From Nocardioides oleivorans (lineage in GTDB: Bacteria; Actinomycetota; Actinomycetes; Propionibacteriales; Nocardioidaceae): a stretch of DNA of 64,000 bases. The notes under the pieces were generated by a model, which was given only the letters and a program-made list of their open reading frames with translations, did no database searches and was not told where the DNA came from. The stretch covers positions 930,001-994,000 of the forward strand of contig NZ_SDWT01000001.1 of assembly GCF_004137255.1 (NCBI RefSeq), written 5' to 3'. The translations under genes and the position numbers were made by a program. Numbering within the stretch: position 1 is the first letter of the stretch; each line of letters begins with the position of its first letter. This document shows positions 61,360-64,000 of the stretch, in pieces.

Positions 61360-62051
61360 GCGTCGGCCGGGGCCACGGCGGCGTACCCCACGCCGTGGAC
61401 GGTGCGGATCAGGGCGGGGTCGAGCTTCTTGCGGAGGTTGGCGACGTGGACGTCGACGGTGCGGGGCGTGACGTGGGCGGCGTCGCCGCGACCGTGCAGG
61501 CGGGTGAGGAGCTGGGCGCGGGAGAAGACCCGGCCCGGCTCGGCGGCGAGCGCCTCGAGCAGCAGGAGCTCGCCGGGCGTGCAGGTGACGACCGCGCCGT
61601 GCCAGCGCACCTCGTGGGTGGTGGGCGCCACGGTCAGCGGTCCGAGGGTCACCGCGGAGCGTCCCGCCTCGGCGGCGTCGATGCGACGGCGGCGCAGCAG
61701 CGAGCGGACGCGAGCCATCAGCTCGCGGGGGCTGTAGGGCTTGGTCAGGTAGTCGTCGGCGCCGAGGTCGAGGCCGTGGAGCAGGTCGTCCTCGGTGGCG
61801 CGTGCGGTGAGCATGAGGATCGGCACGGCCTCGGTCGCCTCGTCGGCGCGCAGGATGCGGCAGACGTCGAGGCCGTCCATGCCGGGCATCATCACGTCGA
61901 GCACCATCAGGTCGGGGGTGGACCGCCGCGCCGCGTCCACGGCCTCGCGTCCGTCACCGACGACCGTCACGTGGTGGCCCTCGGCGACCGCGTAGCGCCG
62001 GACGAGCTCCGCCTGCTTGGGGTCGTCCTCGGCGACCAGGATCCGTGCCAC
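61356..62051 (-). CDS. OmpR/PhoB-family response regulator
   Basis: A 231-residue regulator: receiver domain with acidic pair in VAEDDPK, phospho-acceptor Asp52 (LMVLDVMMPGMDG), Thr/Ala switch in LMLTARA and Lys in DYLTKPYSPREL; winged-helix output domain from about residue 130 (CTPGELLLLEALAAEPGRV, VTPRTVDVHVANLRKKLD, IRTVHGVGYAAV). It is coupled by GTGA to the kinase. The GTCAGG array before the hydrolase gene is the best candidate target. Confidence 0.93.
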   Translation of the reverse strand: MARILVAEDDPKQAELVRRYAVAEGHHVTVVGDGREAVDAARRSTPDLMVLDVMMPGMDGLDVCRILRADEATEAVPILMLTARATEDDLLHGLDLGADDYLTKPYSPRELMARVRSLLRRRRIDAAEAGRSAVTLGPLTVAPTTHEVRWHGAVVTCTPGELLLLEALAAEPGRVFSRAQLLTRLHGRGDAAHVTPRTVDVHVANLRKKLDPALIRTVHGVGYAAVAPADA

Positions 62052-62112
62052 GGGAGTGACTGTAGGTGGCGGGGCCGAGCCCCGGTCTCGACACTGTCGC
62101 CGGGCGACCTGC

Positions 62113-64000
62113 TCAACCAGCGGCGACCTGGCCCAGCGCGCGCGTCAGGCAGGCGATGAAGTGGTCCACGTGGGACTCGTCCCACACCAGTGGCGGGCGG
62201 ACCTTGAGGACATCGCCGCCCGCGCCGGTGAGGCCGGCAAGTGCTCCTTCGCGGACGAGGGCCTGGAGCAACGCCCTCGCGACCGGGCGGGAGGCCACGT
62301 CGACGCCGACGACGAGGCCGGTCCCCCGCACCTCGCCGAGGACCTCGGTCGTCGCCGCGAGGCATCGCAGCCGAGCGACCAGGTGGTCGCCGGTGACCAG
62401 GGCACGGGCCGGCAGGCCCCGGTCCTCGAGGACGTCGAGCACCGCGTTGCCCGCGGCCGCGGCGGCAGGGGTTGCGGCGAAGGTCGAGAAGTACTCGTAG
62501 TGCTGCGCGAAGTGGTCGACGTGCTCCCGGCGCGTGATGACCGCGCCCATCGGGTAGCCCGCGCCCATCGGCTTGCCGATCGTCACGAGGTCGGGCACGA
62601 CGCCGGACTGCAGGAAGCGCCACATCAGCGGACCCGTGCGGCCGTAGCCGACCTGCACCTCGTCGGCCAGGTAGAGCGCACCGGCGGCGTGTGCGGCGTC
62701 GCGCAGCCCCGAGAAGTACGACGCCGGCGCGTCGTGGACGCCCTCGCTGGTGAAGCCGGAGTCGGCGAGCAGCAGCGCCGGCCGATGGCCCCGCTCCTCG
62801 AGACCCGCAGCGGCCGCCGCGACGGAGGCCGTCGGGTCCGCGCCGCCGTGCGGTGCATGGAAGCGCCCGACGGCGCTCGGCTGGTGCCCGGGCGGCCACT
62901 CGTTGGAGCTCAGGTCGGCCATCCACTTCGTGCTCCCGTGGTAGCCGTGGTCGACGATCAGTGCGCCCGACCCGCCGGTGAGCTCGGTGGCCAGTCGCCA
63001 CGCGACCTCGTTGGCCTCGGTGCCGGAGGTCGTGAAGAGCACGGTGTCGAGACCCGGCGGCATCGTGGCGACCAGCCGCTCGGCGAGCTCGACGGCCTCG
63101 GGGTGGAGGTAGCGCGAGTGCGTGTTGATGGTGCGCAGCTGCCGCGAGACGCGGTTCGCCACGGTCGGGTCGGCGTGGCCGACGACGGCGACGTTGTTGT
63201 ACGCATCGAGGTAGCGCCGGCCGTCGGAGGTGGTCAGCCAGGCACCCGAGCCGCTCACGACCTCCAGCGGCTCGTCGTAGAACAGCGGCGCGACCGGCCC
63301 GCCCATCGCGGCGTCGCGGCGCTCGCCGACCGACGACCAGGTGACGGGAGCGGTCCCGGCCAGCCGGTGGAGGCGTGCGGCCAGCTCGGCGGGCGACAGG
63401 TCCGACAGCGAGGTCAGCACGCGGGTGTCGGCGTCGTCGTACTGCGTGATGTAGGCCGTGTTGTCGGGGTGGGCGGCCGCGCGCCGGCCCGAGATGATCG
63501 CGCTCAGCGCGAGCCGCGACAGCACCAGCTCGCCGAGCACCTCGACCTCCTCGGGCGCGAGGGGACGCAGCCGCTGGTAGCCACGGAGGGTCGCGCCGGC
63601 CAGCTCCCACAGCGAGCAGACCTGGGTCTCGCTCGTGTTGCGCAGCACCGAGGTCAGCGTGACGGCGAGGTCGGCGACGTCGGCCGTGTGGTGCATGTCG
63701 CCGAAGTCGATGACGCCCGTGACCACGCCGTCGGTGACGAGCAGGTTGGTCAGCGTCACGTCGGCGTGGTGGATGCCGCCGGGCAGGGCGGCGCACCGCT
63801 CCAGCGCGGGCGACACCCGGTCCACCACGGACAGCAGCGGGTCGCCGGCGGGTAGGGACGCGGCGACGGCCGGGAGGCGGCGTACGTCCCAGTCGAGGTC
63901 GCGGGCACCCGCCGCCGGGTGGAAGAAGCCGCCCAGCGCCTGCGCGACGCGGGCCGCGATCGCGCCGGCCTGCTCGGCGAGGTCCTCGGTGACGACCTGC
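62113..64000 (-). CDS. APH-type kinase fused to class III aminotransferase (5' end outside window)
   Basis: The visible 628 residues end at TGA 62113-62115 and continue in frame to the right edge, so the N-terminus is missing. The first about 235 residues belong to an aminoglycoside-phosphotransferase/choline-kinase-like domain (AARVAQALGGFFHPA, then catalytic HHADVTLTNLLV and VIDFGD). After a linker comes a complete class III PLP aminotransferase with FTTSGTEANEVAWRLA, LADEVQVGYGRTG and the PLP Lys in TIGKPMGAGYPMG. Fusions of this type are related to the hydroxylysine kinase/phospho-lyase pair, where a phosphorylated amine is then eliminated, so phosphorylation and PLP-dependent lysis of an amino alcohol is the likely activity. 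It is divergent from nothing visible. Confidence 0.88.
   Translation of the reverse strand, partial: QVVTEDLAEQAGAIAARVAQALGGFFHPAAGARDLDWDVRRLPAVAASLPAGDPLLSVVDRVSPALERCAALPGGIHHADVTLTNLLVTDGVVTGVIDFGDMHHTADVADLAVTLTSVLRNTSETQVCSLWELAGATLRGYQRLRPLAPEEVEVLGELVLSRLALSAIISGRRAAAHPDNTAYITQYDDADTRVLTSLSDLSPAELAARLHRLAGTAPVTWSSVGERRDAAMGGPVAPLFYDEPLEVVSGSGAWLTTSDGRRYLDAYNNVAVVGHADPTVANRVSRQLRTINTHSRYLHPEAVELAERLVATMPPGLDTVLFTTSGTEANEVAWRLATELTGGSGALIVDHGYHGSTKWMADLSSNEWPPGHQPSAVGRFHAPHGGADPTASVAAAAAGLEERGHRPALLLADSGFTSEGVHDAPASYFSGLRDAAHAAGALYLADEVQVGYGRTGPLMWRFLQSGVVPDLVTIGKPMGAGYPMGAVITRREHVDHFAQHYEYFSTFAATPAAAAAGNAVLDVLEDRGLPARALVTGDHLVARLRCLAATTEVLGEVRGTGLVVGVDVASRPVARALLQALVREGALAGLTGAGGDVLKVRPPLVWDESHVDHFIACLTRALGQVAAG

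Noticed and set aside
58547..61737. long plus-strand frames of 693 and 796 residues
   Set aside because: Antisense to the hydrolase and histidine kinase genes, which carry clear motifs.

Overview
The window reads as high-GC actinobacterial chromosome, most likely a Nocardioidaceae (Nocardioides-like) genome. This is inferred from the base composition, a mycothione reductase (56896..58338, minus), F420-type and DHA2/DedA/PAP2 gene families, and many promoters with a TAnnnT hexamer only 6-7 bases before the start codon, as in actinobacterial leaderless mRNAs.

Region 1 (1..16889) is ordinary chromosomal sequence: a rhomboid protease, an F420/FMN split-barrel protein, a VanY-type D,D-carboxypeptidase, a COG4705-type membrane protein, a PAP2 phosphatase, an OmpR-type two-component system, a run of membrane proteins (GT-C glycosyltransferase, DedA, DUF2231), then GNAT, HAD, SDR, DHA2 exporter with TetR, SRPBCC, DUF1295, SDR and FAD monooxygenase genes. 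The response regulator gene and four membrane-protein genes (2255, 6438, 7925, 8628) share the same promoter: two CAGGT boxes exactly 11 bp apart, 9 bases before a -10 hexamer. This looks like the direct-repeat operator of the local response regulator and defines a candidate envelope regulon.

Region 2 (16890..27835) holds a WXG-type protein with a propeller-like C-terminal part, coupled to a lipoprotein, then a LacI regulator with TGAAACGTTTCA-like operators, a very large secreted GH78 alpha-L-rhamnosidase with a strong terminator, and a NarL-type two-component system.

Region 3 (27836..36208) carries a small LuxR-like HTH protein and a catabolic/redox cassette (FAD monooxygenase, aldo/keto reductase, cupin, cyclophilin-like lipoprotein, zinc alcohol dehydrogenase, Bcr-type exporter, divergent XRE/MmyB-type regulator, a frameshifted DUF6152-like gene and its DUF6644-like partner). 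The cassette lies between two direct copies of a 25-bp sequence (28077..28101 and 36184..36208, one mismatch).

Region 4 (36209..55456) is an accessory island with visibly lower GC, several unrecognised genes, a complete tyrosine recombinase and a cluster of defence-type genes: a zinc-finger/NERD protein, two ApeA/HEPN-like proteins flanking a DUF4365-like nuclease-fold protein, AbiH, a PD-(D/E)XK-like protein, a DUF2510-HIRAN protein, and a RloC/Rad50-like zinc-hook ATPase. tRNA-like fragments lie at 51590..51660.

Region 5 (55547..64000) returns to chromosomal content: a LysR regulator, CBU_0592-like membrane protein, mycothione reductase, a secreted alpha/beta hydrolase with a triple 11-bp-spaced GTCAGG operator-like array, a second OmpR-type two-component system, and the 3' part of a kinase-aminotransferase fusion gene that runs off the right edge.
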